From NCBI GenBank assembly GCA_965267435.1, contig OZ253960.1, positions 992,001 to 1,056,000 of the forward strand: 64,000 bases of DNA, read 5' to 3'. The position numbers and the translations under genes were made by a program. Under the pieces are notes generated by a model that ran no database searches, was not told the DNA's origin, and was given only the letters and a program-made list of their open reading frames with translations. The stretch is from JAWPMT01 sp965267435 (GTDB lineage: Bacteria > Bacteroidota > Bacteroidia > Cytophagales > Cyclobacteriaceae). The stretch's first letter is position 1; the number at the start of each line of letters is the position of its first letter. Below, piece by piece: positions 28,187-37,534 of this stretch.

Positions 28187-29722
28187 ATGAAACCCACGTC
28201 CTATCGGAAGCTGTTTTTCGCTTGTTGTCTCCTTATCGGATTGTCATTCACAAGATGCTCGAGCACACGAGAGCAGCTACCCAATATTGTCATCATTTAT
28301 GCCGATGATATGGGCTTTGGCGACCTCGCTTGTCAGAATCCCGACTCGAAAATACCTACCCCCAATCTCGATCAACTCGCGGCAGAGGGCATGCGATTTA
28401 GCGATGCGCACAGTTCCTCGGGCATCTGTTCGCCCAGCCGGTTTGCATTACTCACCGGGTCGTATCACTGGCGTCGGCAGCATGGTATTGTTGGGGCGTT
28501 TGGGAAGCCCTTCTTTGAGGAATCAGACATCACCCTGCCTCAAGTATTGAAAACCAAAGGTTATACCACCGCATGCTTTGGCAAATGGCACCTCGGGTGG
28601 GATTGGGAGTTCAAGAATCCACCATCCGGGAAAGTGATGCAGTGGGGCAGGATGAGGGATGTGTATCTCCCGGAAGATATCGATTGGAGTAAGCCGGTTG
28701 CAGGGGGTCCACTGGCCCGTGGATTTGACCATTACTTCGGTGATGGCACGATCAACTTTCCACCTTACGCGTGGGTGGAGAATGACCGATTTGTCGAGGC
28801 TCCCTCTGCGGAGATGGATATCAATGACGTAGGCTTTGACACAAAGGAAGGTTCCTGGGAGTTTCGACCAGGTCCAAAAGTCGACGGATGGAATCCCTAT
28901 GACGTGCTTCCTACGCTGGCTACCAGAACGGTTGATTGGATCACCAATCGTAGGAAAGAGGAGGCCTTTTTCCTTTACTTCGCCCTGCCGTCCCCGCATG
29001 CCCCGATCATTCCCAATGACGAGTTTGACGGGAAGTCTGAGGCTGGTGGCTACGGAGACTTCATGGTCCAAACCGACTGGGTCGTGGGGCAAGTGCTGAA
29101 GGCCCTAAAAGCGCAGGGGCTGGAGGACAACACGATTGTCATCTTCAGTTCAGACAACGGCACCGAGGGCTATGCATGGAAACGGGCTGAGAAGTTTGGC
29201 CACTTTAGTATGGGCAACTTTCGGGGCTTGAAACGCGATGTGTGGGAAGGAGGACATCACGTGCCCTTCATCGTCAAATGGCCCAGTCATGTGCAACCAG
29301 GAACGGTTTCTGATGAGGTGGTCTCCCAGGTGGACATCATGGCTACTTTGAGCAAGATCGTGGGGGTTGATCTGCCTGCCAGTGCCGCCCCTGACAGCTA
29401 CGATTTGTCACCGGTTATTTTCGGCGAGCCCTATGAGTCTCCTCTCCGGCAGGCAACTGTGCACAACACGTTCGAGTCCATCTGGGGCATCAGGGTTGGG
29501 GACTGGTTGTATATCAATGACTCCACTGGCGGCCATCGGCCGTTACCGGAATCGTTCAAAGAGCTTACCGGGTATCAGGACTTTGACACGGAGGGGTTGC
29601 TCTTCAACATGGCCAATGACGCGGAGCAACGAATCAATCTTTTCGATGAGCACCCAGAGAAGGTGTTAGAATTAGATAGTCTGATAACGGCATACAGGAC
29701 TTCCGAGCGCTCTCCAAAGTGA
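28187..29722 (+). CDS. arylsulfatase, lipoprotein
   Basis: A 511-residue sulfatase with lipobox-like SFTRC (Cys24). IIYADDMGFGD gives the first metal Asp pair, CSPSRFALLTG (Cys81 to Gly91) the formylglycine signature, GKWHLG a conserved Lys-x-x-His, and FSSDNGTEG the later metal Asp-Asn. Overall close to arylsulfatase A / N-acetylgalactosamine-6-sulfatase-like members. The Tat-exported flavoprotein gene follows after 100 bases. Confidence 0.92.
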   Translation: MKPTSYRKLFFACCLLIGLSFTRCSSTREQLPNIVIIYADDMGFGDLACQNPDSKIPTPNLDQLAAEGMRFSDAHSSSGICSPSRFALLTGSYHWRRQHGIVGAFGKPFFEESDITLPQVLKTKGYTTACFGKWHLGWDWEFKNPPSGKVMQWGRMRDVYLPEDIDWSKPVAGGPLARGFDHYFGDGTINFPPYAWVENDRFVEAPSAEMDINDVGFDTKEGSWEFRPGPKVDGWNPYDVLPTLATRTVDWITNRRKEEAFFLYFALPSPHAPIIPNDEFDGKSEAGGYGDFMVQTDWVVGQVLKALKAQGLEDNTIVIFSSDNGTEGYAWKRAEKFGHFSMGNFRGLKRDVWEGGHHVPFIVKWPSHVQPGTVSDEVVSQVDIMATLSKIVGVDLPASAAPDSYDLSPVIFGEPYESPLRQATVHNTFESIWGIRVGDWLYINDSTGGHRPLPESFKELTGYQDFDTEGLLFNMANDAEQRINLFDEHPEKVLELDSLITAYRTSERSPK

Positions 29723-29822
29723 TAAAGAAGCGGCGTGCCACCGTGGGGCCAGATAGTACCGGTCTCTTGAACATTGTTCTTGACTCTTTCAACTATCTTT
29801 CTAAGGCAAGAAAAGAAAGGAT

Positions 29823-31661
29823 TTGAGCTCAATTACACGAAGAGATTTTATCAATGGAACATTAGTGCTCGCAGGAGCGTCCATCCTCCCTTCGGGGTGT
29901 ACAAGCCCAGCGGTTTTGGATACGCTGGACCCTTCGAGTTATCCTCCAGCGCTGACAGGGCTCCGAGGAAGCCATCCTGGCTCTAATACTCATGCCCATG
30001 AAAAAGCCTGGAATAAGAAATCGGACTGGGGCCCAACGGCTAGTTTGAGCGAAACTTATGACTTGGTGGTAGTTGGGGCCGGTATTAGCGGACTGGCTGC
30101 TGCTTACTTCTATCAGCGACAACATGGTCGGGACAAAAAGATCCTTATCCTTGACAATCACGATGACTTCGGTGGACACGCGAAGCGTAACGAACATACG
30201 ATCGATGGGCAGCTGCGATTGGGGCATGGGGGATCACAGTCCATCGTGGAGCCGGACCATGCGAGCGAAGCCGTCCGGGGGTTGCTACTCGATGTAGGTG
30301 TGGACCTGGAGCAATTCAAAACTGCCTATGACAGAGATTTCTTCAAAAGAAACAACCTTGGGGCCGTCACCTATTTCAACAAGGCGACTTTTGGTGAAGA
30401 CAAGGTCGTTAGGCATCCCTACTGCAATTATCCAAACTACATCGAGGGGATAGTGATGGGCGGGAAGCTCACCAATGCGGAAGCCGCCCAGCAAGCTCCA
30501 CTCAGTCAGGATGGTAAAGAACAATTGCTACGGGTGCTCGACGGCGGATTGCATAAGATCCCCGTGCCAGAGGACCAGCTCCGGGAATACACGCGTGCGA
30601 ATTCCTATTTCGATTATCTGAAAAACACATTGGGCGTCTCAGACCCTCTTGTATTGCGAATGGCACGGCACTCTGGCCTGGACTGGGCCAGTTCCGGTAC
30701 CGATGTGATGACCATCGCCGAAGCCAATGCCTGTGGTGCTATGGGCTTTCCTCCCAGGGCTGTTTACGATGAAGACAATCCTTACATCTATCACTTTCCC
30801 GATGGCAATGCCACCATTGCCCGCTCTATGGTGAGAAAGATGATTCCTGAGATCGTAGATAGCAAATCGGAGGGAATCGTATTGGCAAAGTTCAGGTACC
30901 AGGCATTGGACAGGGCCGCCAATTCGGTTCGGATCAGACTCAACAGCACAGTCGTCAATGTTGAACATGTGGGAGACCCCGAGGAATCGGGGGATGTTCT
31001 TGTCAACTACATCAACGACAACCAATCGTATCAGGTAAAGGGTAGGAATGTAGTAATGGCCTGCTACAACATGATGATCCCCCACATTGTGACGGGTCTT
31101 CCCGAAGAGCAAGCAGCCGCACTGAGGCTCCAAACGAAGAGTCCCTTGCTGTATACGACTGTTGGGATGAGAAACTGGCGGGCGATGAAAGAGATGGAAA
31201 TCGGAATGGCGATGTCGCCAGGGAACATGCACCAGGCAGTTTTGATGGACTTTCCGGTAAGCTTAGGAGGCTATACCTATACCAGGACGCCTGACGACCC
31301 ATGTGTCGTTCAAATGATCAGTTGCCCCTATGGCGAAACGATGGGCGCACCACGACATGAACAATATCGCGAGGTACGATACAAAATGTTGGGGCTCAGG
31401 TTCGAGGATTATGAAAAGGAGATTAGAAATCATCTGACGGGCATGCTGCCGTCCCGTTTGTTTGATTTCGATCGGGATGTGACAAGCATCACTGTCAATC
31501 GGTGGGCACACGGTTATACTGTCCCTGGCGGTGGTGATTCAGTAAGGGTAGGGCGTCAGCCGTTTGGGCGTATCGCCATCGCCAATTGTGATTCTGCGCC
31601 CTCCTCGGACGCGAAGGCCGCCATAGACATGGCATGGAGAGCGATTAATGAGTTGGCATAA
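29823..31661 (+). CDS. Tat-exported FAD/NAD(P)-binding oxidoreductase (spermidine dehydrogenase-like)
   Basis: A 612-residue flavoprotein. The start is a TTG at 29823: no ATG or GTG exists between the upstream in-frame stop (29802) and the twin-arginine motif TRRDFING at residues 5-12, so a TTG is required. A possible lipobox LPSGC (Cys26) follows. VVVGAGISGLAAAY (83-96) is the FAD motif, then LILDNHDDFGGHAKRNE, which I associate with spermidine dehydrogenase-type amine oxidases. Periplasmic or lipid-anchored; substrate could be a polyamine. Confidence 0.82.
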   Translation: MSSITRRDFINGTLVLAGASILPSGCTSPAVLDTLDPSSYPPALTGLRGSHPGSNTHAHEKAWNKKSDWGPTASLSETYDLVVVGAGISGLAAAYFYQRQHGRDKKILILDNHDDFGGHAKRNEHTIDGQLRLGHGGSQSIVEPDHASEAVRGLLLDVGVDLEQFKTAYDRDFFKRNNLGAVTYFNKATFGEDKVVRHPYCNYPNYIEGIVMGGKLTNAEAAQQAPLSQDGKEQLLRVLDGGLHKIPVPEDQLREYTRANSYFDYLKNTLGVSDPLVLRMARHSGLDWASSGTDVMTIAEANACGAMGFPPRAVYDEDNPYIYHFPDGNATIARSMVRKMIPEIVDSKSEGIVLAKFRYQALDRAANSVRIRLNSTVVNVEHVGDPEESGDVLVNYINDNQSYQVKGRNVVMACYNMMIPHIVTGLPEEQAAALRLQTKSPLLYTTVGMRNWRAMKEMEIGMAMSPGNMHQAVLMDFPVSLGGYTYTRTPDDPCVVQMISCPYGETMGAPRHEQYREVRYKMLGLRFEDYEKEIRNHLTGMLPSRLFDFDRDVTSITVNRWAHGYTVPGGGDSVRVGRQPFGRIAIANCDSAPSSDAKAAIDMAWRAINELA

Positions 31662-31721
31662 TTCAGTCTCACCTAATAACAGAAATTCCAACCGCTCTCC
31701 GAAGCGATCAAACAAAAGCTC

Positions 31722-32381
31722 ATGGGCGTTCGCATATTTCTCCTTCCAGTCCTTTTCCTCCTACTATCCGGCTACCTTCAGGAAAAGCCGAAAATACTGG
31801 TCATCGGTGACTCGATCTCCATCGGATATACGCCCTATGTGAAGGAGCTGCTCCTGCATCAGGCAGAAGTTTTTCACAATGCCGGGAACGCTGGACATAC
31901 GGGGATGGGATTGGCAAAAATCGAAGAGTGGCTGGGCGTCGGCGACTGGGACATTATTCAGTTCAACTGGGGCCTGTGGGACCTGTGCTATCGGCATCCC
32001 GATTCCAAAGTCCAGGGAAATAGGGACAAGATCAACGGCACGCTTACCGCTACCGTTGACGAGTATGCTTCGCGACTGGATTCGATTGTCACTGTCCTGC
32101 AAAGAACGGACGCGAGACTCATCTTTCTGACAACGACTTACGTACCCGAAGAAGAAGCGGGCAGATTCAGTGAAGATGCTATTAAGTACAATGATGCAGC
32201 GAAAGAGGTCATGAGGAAGCGTGGCGTTTTGGTGCACGACATCTATGATGCTTCGAGACAGATCCACCAGGAACACGGGAAAGGGGCGGATGACGTGCAT
32301 TATACGGAGGAGGGTTATGATGAACTCGGCCAAGTAGTTGCGAAGTTCCTGGAGTCAGAGGTCGCAGCAATTGGGAAATGA
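31722..32381 (+). CDS. SGNH/GDSL hydrolase, exported
   Basis: A 219-residue SGNH hydrolase. N-terminal hydrophobic leader, then VIGDSISIGYTPYV with the catalytic Ser (residue 31) in block I, QFNWGLWD as block III, and DDVHYTEEGY near the C-terminus with the Asp-x-x-His-type pair. Family members are lipases, acetyl- or carbohydrate esterases. It begins 61 bases after the flavoprotein stop and may be co-transcribed. Confidence 0.85.
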   Translation: MGVRIFLLPVLFLLLSGYLQEKPKILVIGDSISIGYTPYVKELLLHQAEVFHNAGNAGHTGMGLAKIEEWLGVGDWDIIQFNWGLWDLCYRHPDSKVQGNRDKINGTLTATVDEYASRLDSIVTVLQRTDARLIFLTTTYVPEEEAGRFSEDAIKYNDAAKEVMRKRGVLVHDIYDASRQIHQEHGKGADDVHYTEEGYDELGQVVAKFLESEVAAIGK

Positions 32382-32593
32382 GCTGTACACAGATGCCTGA
32401 GTTACAAGACCCTTACCAAATTGATCCAAATGTCCTGATTTGAGCCCATGCCACGTTCACGGCCTTCGCAAGACTCCTATTGGTTTGATTCGCCAGCACC
32501 CAATCATCGGCAAACGACAGGTTTCTACCCGGATTCGACATTGCGTTTTGAGCCTCTCAGCTGAAGTTTTGCCAAGAAAAAAATCAACTGTAA

Positions 32594-34077
32594 ATGAGAA
32601 CTCTTGAAATCATTCTTTTGCTGATAGCGACCATCGTACCATTCATTAAGAGACCCTTGGTCAAGCGCCTTCCGGCGAACTATTTGGTGTTAGGGATTGG
32701 CATTTTGCTCCTTCTGCACCTCGTGTTCGAGGGATGGCGATGGCAGATGTTCCCAGCCTATTTGATCATTGTGATCCTCGGATGGAGGATAAAAGCCATT
32801 GACGCTGACAACCCGGCGCGACTGTCGTTCTTACGAGTCTTAGGGTACCTGGGAATCGTGGTGGTCATGTTCCTGGGATGGTTGCTTCCTTCTGTACTTC
32901 CTGTCTTCTCCTTGCCGGAACCCACTGGGGTATATCAAGTGGGGACGCAAATGATCCATGTGCAGACGGACAACGACGAACCGATTACCAAGGACCCCAA
33001 CGACAGGCGTGAGTTGATGCTCAAAGTCTGGTATCCCAGCGAAGCCGACGTATCATCCATGAAAGGTGAGCGCTATGTCGATGACGCCAGCAGGTCTGGA
33101 TTCGCCACCAAGTATGGGCTTCCTCCCAATGCGCTGAATTACCTCGACCGCGTCAAAACCTACGCCTACCCAGAGCTACAGTAGCCAACGGCACCTTCCC
33201 GGTATTGCTCTTTTCCCATGGCTATGGATCGAAGGCCACGGGATACTATGCGCTATTAACAGAGATCGCTAGCCAGGGGTACGTGATTGTCAACATGAAT
33301 CACACCTATGAAAGCCTCGGATCCACCTTCCCTGATGGCACAAAAAAGTATTTTGACTACGGCTACCAGGCAGAGAGCAATACCGAAACGATGAGCATAA
33401 TACAGCCATTGGTTGATGCCTTCAAAGATGGGTTGGACTATGATACGAGGCATCCAATTATTCGTGAAGTGGTGAAGAAGTACGTTGAAGTGGACATCCA
33501 AGACAGATGGGCATCGGACATGATCGAAACGCTTGATCTCATTGAACAATGGAATACCAAAGGATTCTTCCGTGGAAAGTTCAATCTGGAGAAGTTGGGT
33601 GTCTTTGGCCACTCCGTTGGTGGGGGCTCTGCTGGCAATTTGGCCATGAAGGATTCGCGGATCAAGGCAGCCGTCAACCTGGATGGAATTCAGTGGGGGG
33701 ACATGATCGACACCACCTACCATGTCCCTTATCTCTACGTGTCCGCGGACTGGCCTGCAGATCACGAGGACATCAATTCGCACGTTTACATCAATAAAAG
33801 CACCGATTACTTCTATGAGACGAAGTTGCTGAATTCTGGTCACCCCAATTTCATGGACATACCGTTCATGATCCCGGTACCAGCGCTTGCTGGAACAGGG
33901 GCGATAGACGCAGGTCAGGGAATGGAAATTGTCACGCGGCTCACGACAGCCTTTTTCGATCGACACGTCAAAGGGTTGCCCGGTGCCAATATTCAAGCGA
34001 TCGGCGAGCAATACGACTTGCTGGAGATGACTGTGCACAAAGGGGATTCCATCCAACAAACCTTGGCCGAGAGATGA
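32594..34077 (+). pseudogene. alpha/beta hydrolase (PAF-acetylhydrolase/dienelactone-like) with frameshift
   Basis: The 5' part (32594-33184) encodes several N-terminal membrane segments and the start of an esterase domain (LMLKVWYPSEAD), then stops at TAG. The next frame continues the same domain without a start (VANGTFPVLLFSHGYGS) through GHSVGGGSAG, the nucleophile elbow, to 34077. Joining needs one extra base near 33180. The two parts together make a normal-looking membrane-anchored alpha/beta hydrolase of about 494 residues. Either a real one-base deletion or a sequencing/assembly error. Confidence 0.75.
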
Positions 34078-34158
34078 TCTTCGGATTGGTAGCACTTAAT
34101 TTCGGGGGTCGTATGTAGCGCATGGTGAATACGACTCCTGAGTTATCAAAATCCCATT

Positions 34159-34416
34159 ATGGCCGTTAGTCGAACGAAACAGATCATCAGAATTGGATTG
34201 CTTGTAGGGACAGTCACTTCCATGTTCTTCGTTCCGTGGCCATTGGTCCTTGCCTGGTTGCCACCAACGCCAGATACAGTGCAGCAATAGGTGGAGGATG
34301 CCCTTGACCACGACTTTGATGGGATAGTAGTCTACGTTGACGAGGGAGGAAATCGAGTTGAACTAGACGATATCGATCTCAACCTTATGGGGTATACCGA
34401 CCCCCTGCGGCATTAG
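34159..34416 (+). pseudogene. truncated serine-hydrolase N-terminus with in-frame stop
   Basis: From ATG 34159 the frame encodes a basic start, one membrane helix (LLVGTVTSMFFVPWPLVLAW) and PPTPDTVQQ, then TAG at 34288-34290, and continues in frame as VEDALDHDFDGIVVYVDEGGN to a second TAG at 34414. This matches, from memory, the N-terminus of Bacteroidota beta-lactamase-family hydrolases in which a membrane helix and PDTVQ segment precede GIVYVD. The catalytic domain is absent, so this is a relic. Confidence 0.6.
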
Positions 34417-34913
34417 AGATTTCGTTCGGATCTGCTGATCTGATACAGCCCGGTCAGCCGCTTCTCTACATTGATCGTCGACTTGACACCACTGTTTATT
34501 TCCAGTTGTGTACTCCTCAAGGCATCACCATTCAGTTCGTCCATGATGTCCAATGCAAAACTGTCTTCTTCCCTGAGTAGATAAACCATGCTTCCTGAAG
34601 ACTCGACCTGGATCTCCGAAGCTGCTCCGGATTCGTCCAAAAGAGCAGGTTTGCTTCTCGGGTAGATTCCCAGCTGATCATGGTGACTGGATACGTTGGC
34701 ATGAGAGGAGGTGCTTGCAGGTCGTACTGCCTCGGTTGTCTTATGGTCAGAACGAGTACCGGCATTTTGCCCATCTTGCGAATGAGCAATGTGCCCGCTC
34801 ACCAGACATAAAAGCAGAACCAATAGCCTTGCAGTATTGGAGGCGATGGAAGATCTCAATGCGAGAATATGCTCTCTTGGCGTATTGAAGGATTCTAGTC
34901 TCTTGGCTTTCAT
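34413..34913 (-). CDS. small exported protein with type IX-sorting-like C-terminus
   Basis: A 166-residue protein with an N-terminal signal after a basic extension (LLVLLLCLVSGHIAHSQ), a Ser/His/Thr-rich low-complexity middle, and a C-terminal 75 residues with the spacing of a type A Por secretion sorting domain: FALDIMDELNGDAL, then STINVEKRLTGLYQIS. Resemblance to FSL-x-I-x-D-x-NG ... GLYxI is by eye. If real it is a short secreted or surface protein. Its 3' end touches the end of the serine-hydrolase relic on the other strand. Confidence 0.55.
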   Translation of the reverse strand: MKAKRLESFNTPREHILALRSSIASNTARLLVLLLCLVSGHIAHSQDGQNAGTRSDHKTTEAVRPASTSSHANVSSHHDQLGIYPRSKPALLDESGAASEIQVESSGSMVYLLREEDSFALDIMDELNGDALRSTQLEINSGVKSTINVEKRLTGLYQISRSERNL

Positions 34914-35258
34914 TTTTGGCGTTGTTTCGAATGCCGAGTCGATAGATGCGGCATTAAGCAGTTATTCCACAAATAACGGTAATAAAAATCGGAAAATCAA
35001 CGTATGACCGGGAATAAATTAAGATGAATGACTGCATTAGGCCGGTGAATGGGAGAAGGGCCTTGTCATTTTGCTCGGTCTATCTGGCTGTGTATGCGCT
35101 AATGTTTGCTCCGGGCATATCTCTCACGTCCCTGGCTTATTTGCGCTCAATCCAAGAAGAGATCGTTAGCAATCTCTGCACTGCACAGTCTTTTTTCTCT
35201 TGGCAGGTTGCTGTATTTTGCTCACGTCTCTTTGGTCTGGCCTTCACATCTATTACTT
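34914..35258. other. intergenic region without clear gene
   Basis: About 345 bases between divergent genes. AT-rich at its left end (promoter of the small exported protein). A 96-codon open frame starts at 35024 on the plus strand but overlaps the start of the next gene in another frame and has no recognisable features, so it is not called. Confidence 0.5.
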
Positions 35259-35969
35259 ATGAGAGCAAGCACATTTTTTGTCTTTACGTCGATCCTGCTT
35301 TTCGCATCCTGTGATACTGGGCAAGAAGGCAAGCATCTATTTATCCTCTCCGGCCAGTCCAATATGGCGAGACTAAACCCTGAGGATTCGTTCACGCCGG
35401 CAGTCGTCCGGGAATTTGGCGACGAAAACGTGGTGGTAGTGAAAGATGCAAAGAGTGGTCAGCCCATTCGCCGCTGGCACCAGAGTTGGCAGCCACCTGA
35501 TGGGATGGATGTCCAGGGCCATGCAGATCTCTATGATTCATTGATGAACAAGGTCCAGATGGCTGTGGGAGACGATCAATTGGCAACGGTGACCTTCATC
35601 TGGATGCAGGGGGAGAGGGACGCAAGGGAGCAACTGGGCGAGGTCTACGAGGCCAGTTTAGTGGGTCTCTATCAACAGCTATGTCGCGATCTTCGACGGC
35701 ATGACATCAATTTTGTCATTGGACGGTTGAGTGATTTTGATATGCAGAATGAACGGTATCTCCATTGGACAATGGTCCGAGATATTCAGGTTCAGGTTGC
35801 GGAGTCCAATACTCGCTTTACATGGATCGATACCGACGATCTGAATGACGGTCTCAATGCCCGAGGGGAAGAGATTGAAAATGATCTTCACATGTCTGAG
35901 GAAGGATACAGTCTCATGGGAACCCGCTTTGCCGAAAAGGCCATTCAACTCATTACCAATACCAATTAG
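35259..35969 (+). CDS. sialate O-acetylesterase-like carbohydrate esterase, lipoprotein
   Basis: About 236 residues from ATG 35259, which begins a lipoprotein signal (lipobox FASC, Cys18); the longer frame from 35106 is rejected. FILSGQSNMAR is the SASA (sialic-acid-specific acetylesterase) signature with catalytic Ser34, WMQGERDA is the following conserved block and DLHMSEEGY supplies the Asp/His end. Related enzymes deacetylate sialic acids or xylan. The sulfatase gene starts 7 bases after its stop, so the two form an operon. Confidence 0.82.
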   Translation: MRASTFFVFTSILLFASCDTGQEGKHLFILSGQSNMARLNPEDSFTPAVVREFGDENVVVVKDAKSGQPIRRWHQSWQPPDGMDVQGHADLYDSLMNKVQMAVGDDQLATVTFIWMQGERDAREQLGEVYEASLVGLYQQLCRDLRRHDINFVIGRLSDFDMQNERYLHWTMVRDIQVQVAESNTRFTWIDTDDLNDGLNARGEEIENDLHMSEEGYSLMGTRFAEKAIQLITNTN

Positions 35970-35976
35970 TGCCATC

Positions 35977-37431
35977 ATGCTGCGTCGTTTTCTAAATTTT
36001 GTTTTATTCGTCATTGCAATCGCTGGTTGTACACCAAGCAACGACATCAGCGACGATCGACCCAATATCGTTTTCATCCTTGTCGATGACCTCGGTAAAG
36101 AGTGGGTCGGTGCGTATGGCGCCGAAGATATCACGACGCCAAACATCGATGCACTGGCTGCCAATGGCCTACGATTCGACCATGCCTATGCCATGCCGCA
36201 ATGCACGCCGACACGCGTCACGCTGCTAACAGGACAATATCCCTTTCGACACGGTTGGGTCAATCACTGGGATGTGCCGCGATGGGGGGGTGGGGCGCAT
36301 TTTGACGAATCGATGAACCCCTCCATAGGAATGGAATTGAAAAAGGCTGGCTATGCTACCTGCATCGCAGGTAAATGGCAAATCGATGACTTTCGGGTAG
36401 AGCCTGACGCGCTGACACGAAGTGGATTCGATGCTTACTGTATGTGGACCGGGTATGAGACGGGCGTGCCTGCGAGTGCGGAGCGTTACCAAGAACCCTA
36501 CCTCTTCACCAGCGAGGGCTCGAAGACGTACGATGGGGCGTTTGGCCCGGATGTCTTTACCGAGTACATCACCACCTTCATTGCCAACAATGGTGATCAA
36601 CCCTTTTTTGTGTACTATCCGATGGTGCTGACACATCCACCTCTGGTGGATACACCCGATGAGTCCTCGAATACAAGATTAGGGAAGCACAAGGCCATGG
36701 TCAGGTATGCAGATAAGCTTACAGGTATGATCGTCCAGTCATTGGAGGATGCTGGAGTGCGTGAGAATACGCTGATCATTTGGACCACCGACAATGGCAC
36801 GAGCCGGGGGATCACCGGCACTTTAAAAGGACGTCAGGTCAACGGCGGGAAATCCAAGACGATTGAGCCGGGGATCTGTGTGCCCTTCATTGCCAGCTGG
36901 CCAAAACGGATCACTTCGCCAGCGGTTTCGGAAGCCCTCATCGACTTCACCGATCTCTTCCCCACGTTTTTGGGGCTGGCAGGTATAGAGGTGGGAGATA
37001 CGTGGCTGGTCAATGGTACGGAGCAACCGATTGATGGGCGTTCCTTCGCTAGCGTGCTTCGGGAAGGAACCAGTCGTTCTCAAAGGGATTGGATCATGAG
37101 CATGGGAGGAGGCAACCATGCACGACTCACGGAGCATGGTGTTGAGAACCAGTTCAACTACCGCGACCGTGTGTTGAGGACCGAGCGCTACAAGCTGTAT
37201 ATCAATTCGGAAGGGCAGCCTGATGGCTTCTTTGATCTACTGATGGATCCTACGGAGACGATCAACCTGATCGATAGTCTGTCGACCGACGAGAGGAAGA
37301 AGAGCTTTGAAGCCCTGATGCGGGTTGTCCGAGATTTCCCCGGAAAGGATTCAGACCCTCGATACCAGCCCAATGACCCTCAACCCTGGGACGTCGAGGT
37401 CACGGCTGAGAGCCAGGTTTGGAAGAAATAG
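35977..37431 (+). CDS. sulfatase, lipoprotein
   Basis: A 484-residue sulfatase. ATG 35977 gives a short lipoprotein signal with AIAGC (Cys18). ILVDDLGKEW bears the metal Asp pair and CTPTRVTLLTG (Cys76-x-Pro-x-Arg80) the formylglycine signature, here with Thr in place of Ser. TTDNGTSRG and LKGRQVNGGKS are the second metal and Lys motifs. Follows the acetylesterase gene by 7 bases, suggesting joint removal of acetyl and sulfate groups from one glycan (inference). Confidence 0.9.
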   Translation: MLRRFLNFVLFVIAIAGCTPSNDISDDRPNIVFILVDDLGKEWVGAYGAEDITTPNIDALAANGLRFDHAYAMPQCTPTRVTLLTGQYPFRHGWVNHWDVPRWGGGAHFDESMNPSIGMELKKAGYATCIAGKWQIDDFRVEPDALTRSGFDAYCMWTGYETGVPASAERYQEPYLFTSEGSKTYDGAFGPDVFTEYITTFIANNGDQPFFVYYPMVLTHPPLVDTPDESSNTRLGKHKAMVRYADKLTGMIVQSLEDAGVRENTLIIWTTDNGTSRGITGTLKGRQVNGGKSKTIEPGICVPFIASWPKRITSPAVSEALIDFTDLFPTFLGLAGIEVGDTWLVNGTEQPIDGRSFASVLREGTSRSQRDWIMSMGGGNHARLTEHGVENQFNYRDRVLRTERYKLYINSEGQPDGFFDLLMDPTETINLIDSLSTDERKKSFEALMRVVRDFPGKDSDPRYQPNDPQPWDVEVTAESQVWKK

Positions 37432-37481
37432 GTTGAATTGGGCTGGTGAAACATGACCCAGCAGAGGGCGATGCGCTTCTC

Positions 37482-37511
37482 TTGGTGATTATTCAAGCTT
37501 GTGCTAATTTG
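37482..37511 (+). promoter_or_regulatory. Bacteroidota-type promoter, TTG-N20-TAATTTG
   Basis: TTG at 37482-37484 and TAATTTG at 37505-37511, 24 bases before the serine hydrolase start. Same 20-base spacing as sites at 45070, 57846, 58801 and 62213. Confidence 0.45.
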
Positions 37512-37534
37512 AGGTAACCAACTGATCCTGACCC

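Noticed and set aside
35024..35314. 96-residue open frame before the acetylesterase gene
   Set aside because: It overlaps the acetylesterase start in a different frame and shows no conserved features.
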